NCBI GenBank assembly: GCA_033808535.1
Contig: JAPXNL010000111.1
Location: 1 to 7,739 of the forward strand
Length of the DNA stretch: 7,739 nt
Source of the DNA: DTU078 sp033808535
GTDB lineage: Bacteria; Bacillota; Clostridia; Oscillospirales; CAG-272
Direction: 5' to 3'
A program made the translations under genes and the position numbers. Positions 6,325 to 7,739 of this stretch are shown piece after piece (the first letter of the stretch is position 1; each line of letters begins with the position of its first letter). The notes below the pieces were generated by a model. It had not been told where the DNA came from and ran no database searches. It worked only from the letters and a program-made list of their open reading frames with translations.

Positions 6325-6400
6325 TGGTGGAGACGGAGGGATTCGAACCCTTGACCTATGCGTTGCGAACGCATCGCTCTCCCAACTGAGCTACGCCCCC
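6325..6400 (-). tRNA. tRNA-Ala (anticodon CGC)
   Basis: A 76-nt cloverleaf with the CCA end encoded (6325-6327). The acceptor stem GGGGGCG pairs with CGTCTCC with G3:U70, the main identity signal for alanyl-tRNA synthetase, plus G5:U68. The D arm is GCTC-AGTTGGGA-GAGC. The anticodon stem is ATGCG/CGCAT with loop TTCGCAA, giving anticodon CGC for codon GCG. The variable loop is AGGTC. The T loop is TTCGAAT with a stem whose outermost pair is an A-C mismatch. The CGC anticodon suits the frequent GCG codons in the GC-rich genes here. It has its own promoter and terminator, so it is a single-gene unit. Confidence 0.97.
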
Positions 6401-6418
6401 AAATCCTCAACGTGCGAT

Positions 6419-6447
6419 ATTATAACACATATGCGCAAAAAAAGCAA
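6419..6447 (-). promoter_or_regulatory. promoter of tRNA-Ala
   Basis: On the minus strand: -35 TTGCTT (6442-6447), a 17-bp spacer and a perfect -10 TATAAT (6419-6424). Transcription would start near 6411, about 10 nt before the mature 5' end at 6400, as expected for a bacterial tRNA gene. Confidence 0.8.
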
Positions 6448-6522
6448 TACCTAAGGTAAAATATTTTTGCGCCGCAGGGTAAGATTACTATAAAATTATG
6501 CCATAATATTACGGAGAAATCA

Positions 6523-6630
6523 ATGCTTTTTAAAAGGCTGCGCACTTTCAGTTTTTTGATAAAAACATGCATGATAGGCCTAAATGTTCTTGATTTAATA
6601 AAATTCGTATTGTATAATATAGAAAATTAA
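6523..6630 (+). CDS. candidate small ORF upstream of galE (35 codons)
   Basis: ATG at 6523 is preceded by GGAG (6513-6516) at a 6-nt spacing and followed by 34 sense codons to TAA at 6628-6630. The peptide begins MLFKRLRTFSFLIKTC and ends FVLYNIEN: a basic N-terminus followed by hydrophobic and amphipathic residues, with no recognisable family. A weak promoter-like pair lies upstream (TTGCGC at 6467, TATAAA at 6489, 16-bp spacer). The galE promoter lies within its 3' half, which counts against strong selection on the peptide. It may be a leader or small membrane peptide, or a chance ORF in AT-rich DNA. Confidence 0.3.
   Translation: MLFKRLRTFSFLIKTCMIGLNVLDLIKFVLYNIEN
6590..6618 (+). promoter_or_regulatory. 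promoter of galE
   Basis: -35 TTGATT (6590-6595), a 17-bp spacer and a perfect -10 TATAAT (6613-6618). The expected start is near 6625, about 32 nt before the ATG at 6657. This would leave the upstream in-frame ATG at 6636 with almost no leader. Confidence 0.75.
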
Positions 6631-6643
6631 CTAAAATGATGAC

Positions 6644-6648
6644 AGGAA
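6644..6648 (+). promoter_or_regulatory. ribosome binding site that fixes the galE start at 6657
   Basis: AGGAA lies 8 nt before the ATG at 6657. The earlier in-frame ATGs at 6636 and 6639 have only AT-rich sequence upstream, so the shorter 348-residue protein is preferred. Confidence 0.65.
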
Positions 6649-6656
6649 AACGCATA

Positions 6657-7703
6657 ATGGATAACAAAACAGCATCCCGCGCAGTACTCCTGACCGGCGG
6701 CGCGGGATATATAGGCAGCCACATTGCAGTCGAGCTGGCGGCAAGCGGACTTCAGGCCGTGATCGTCGACAATCTTCGCAACTCGAGCGAGGAGGCGTTG
6801 CGCGGCATTGCGGAAATCACCGGATCCGAGCCGGTGTTTTACCGTTTCGACGCGCGCGACATAGACGCGATGCGCGAGGTGATGAAGCGCCACAATATTA
6901 CAGAGGCCATCCATCTTGCGGGGCTGAAGTCGGTAGCCGAATCGGTTTCAAATCCGCTCGAGTATTACACCGTTAACCTCGGCACTACAATCACACTGCT
7001 CGAGGTGCTGTCCGAATGCTCGGGCAAGCTTATATTCTCGTCCTCGGCGACGGTTTACGGAATTCCGGATCATGTTCCCGTTACAGAGAATGCCTCCTGC
7101 GGTAAATGCTTCAACCCATACGGGCGTTCTAAATACTTTAACGAACAGATTATAATTGATGCTGTAGCGGCGTCGGGCGGCAGGCTTTCGGCGGTGCTTT
7201 TACGCTATTTCAACCCGATCGGCGCTCACCCGAGCGGGCTTATCGGCGAGGTGCCGACAGGCGTGCCCAACAACCTTATGCCGTATATCACGCAGGTCGC
7301 CGCAGGCAAGCTCGATAAGCTGTATATCTACGGCGACGACTATGATACTCGCGACGGTACCGGCGTGCGCGACTATATCCATGTGGTCGACCTTGCGCGC
7401 GGTCATGTCGCGGCGCTCGACTGGCTGAGCCGCAACGGAGCCGGAAAGGTTGAAATCTTCAACCTCGGCACGGGGAGGGGCAGCAGTGTGTATGAGATTG
7501 TGCATACATTCGAGAAGGTCAACGGCATAAAAATCCCATATGAGATCGCGCCCCGTCGCGCCGGCGATATCGCGGAGTATTATGCCGACCCGTCCAAAGC
7601 CGAGCGCGAGCTTGGCTGGCATGCAAATCTCACGCTCGAGGATATGTGCCGCGACGCATGGCACGCCGAGAAGACTCTGCAAAGCCGCATACGAAGCAGA
7701 TAA
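6657..7703 (+). CDS. galE: UDP-glucose 4-epimerase
   Basis: 348 residues, close to the usual 330-350. It is a cytoplasmic NAD-dependent short-chain dehydrogenase/reductase that interconverts UDP-glucose and UDP-galactose in the Leloir pathway and supplies UDP-galactose for envelope glycans. The Rossmann motif is TGGAGYIG (13-20; G14, G17, G20), with the acidic residue ending strand 2 in VIVDNL (35-40). HLAGLKSVAES (86-96) is the standard GalE segment. The catalytic serine is the last of SSSATVYG (S130), and the YxxxK pair is Y155/K159 in NPYGRSK. LLRYFNPIGAHPSG (181-194), VRDYIHVVDLARGH (237-250) and FNLGTGRGSSV (268-278) complete the signature. At the position of E. coli Tyr299 (human Cys307) the motif is EYYAD with Y308, which predicts a preference for UDP-Glc/Gal over N-acetyl sugars. 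It has its own promoter and is not in an operon with visible gal genes. Confidence 0.97.
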   Translation: MDNKTASRAVLLTGGAGYIGSHIAVELAASGLQAVIVDNLRNSSEEALRGIAEITGSEPVFYRFDARDIDAMREVMKRHNITEAIHLAGLKSVAESVSNPLEYYTVNLGTTITLLEVLSECSGKLIFSSSATVYGIPDHVPVTENASCGKCFNPYGRSKYFNEQIIIDAVAASGGRLSAVLLRYFNPIGAHPSGLIGEVPTGVPNNLMPYITQVAAGKLDKLYIYGDDYDTRDGTGVRDYIHVVDLARGHVAALDWLSRNGAGKVEIFNLGTGRGSSVYEIVHTFEKVNGIKIPYEIAPRRAGDIAEYYADPSKAERELGWHANLTLEDMCRDAWHAEKTLQSRIRSR

Positions 7704-7715
7704 GCCCGCTTTTGG

Positions 7716-7730
7716 CGGTTGTATCAACCG
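7716..7730 (+). terminator. possible short terminator hairpin after galE
   Basis: CGGTTG (7716-7721) and CAACCG (7725-7730) form a 6-bp stem with a 3-nt loop, 12 bp after the galE stop. No T-run follows before the window ends at 7739, so it may be only a small hairpin or part of a longer structure cut by the window edge. Confidence 0.25.
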
Positions 7731-7739
7731 ATTATTCGG

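Noticed and set aside
6325..6400. tRNA-Ala as an integration (att) site for a mobile element carrying the membrane gene
   Set aside because: No second copy of the tRNA 3' end, integrase or transposase was seen in the window.
6279..6430. Plus-strand ORF starting at the ATG near 6279 and running through the tRNA gene (GGDGGIRTLDLCVANASLSQ...)
   Set aside because: This is the familiar antisense translation of a tRNA gene with its terminator; no ribosome site and no independent support.
7200..7727. 175-codon minus-strand ORF opposite galE
   Set aside because: Shadow of galE; no motif or start signal.
1..7739. CRISPR array, insertion sequence, riboswitch or phage genes
   Set aside because: No regularly spaced repeats, transposase motifs, terminal repeats or recognisable riboswitch cores were found on either strand.

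Overview
The window looks like part of a metagenome-derived chromosome of an uncultured, gut-type Clostridia (Oscillospirales-like Firmicutes). This is inferred from four things: the Thr/Glu-rich linker behind a lipobox in the solute-binding protein, strong Shine-Dalgarno sites with consensus sigma-A promoters, rho-independent hairpins between genes, and a 10-N scaffold gap. Base composition is mixed. The sugar-related genes are moderately GC-rich with many GCG/CGC codons, while the intergenic DNA and one membrane-protein gene are AT-rich.

Left part (1-5400), carbohydrate locus. The window opens in the last 62 codons of a plus-strand gene that reads like the C-terminal beta-domain of a GH38 alpha-mannosidase. 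A perfect 16-bp hairpin separates it from a convergent AraC-family regulator (260-1111, minus). The regulator is divergent from a three-gene plus-strand unit: an extracellular lipoprotein solute-binding protein (1259-2704), a uroporphyrinogen-decarboxylase-fold (URO-D, corrinoid-methyltransferase-like) protein (2715-3942, interrupted by the N gap), and a right-handed beta-helix GH28-like protein without a signal peptide (3961-5328). Spacings of 10 and 18 bp and a strong terminator at 5348-5400 mark this as one operon. The 147-bp intergenic region holds two well-formed promoters that overlap head to head, plus short repeats that could be the regulator's operators. The likely theme is sensing, binding and intracellular processing of a plant-type or pectic glycan. 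No transporter permease, corrinoid protein or exported enzyme lies in the window.

Middle (5401-6400). A lone AT-rich gene for a six-helix membrane protein of the YjdF/DUF2238 type is on the minus strand (5532-6122), read toward the shared terminator. Upstream of it on the same strand is a tRNA-Ala(CGC) gene with its own consensus promoter and hairpin terminator. I see no gene in 5401-5531 or 6123-6290.

Right part (6401-7739). After an AT-rich intergenic region with one candidate 35-codon small ORF and a consensus promoter comes galE, UDP-glucose 4-epimerase (6657-7703), which links galactose metabolism to UDP-sugar supply for envelope glycans. The last 36 bases hold only a short hairpin.

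Main points for follow-up: the unusual SBP / URO-D-like / beta-helix operon, the GH28-like protein whose usual catalytic His and RIK motifs appear replaced, the frame error hidden by the N gap, and the overlapping divergent promoters.
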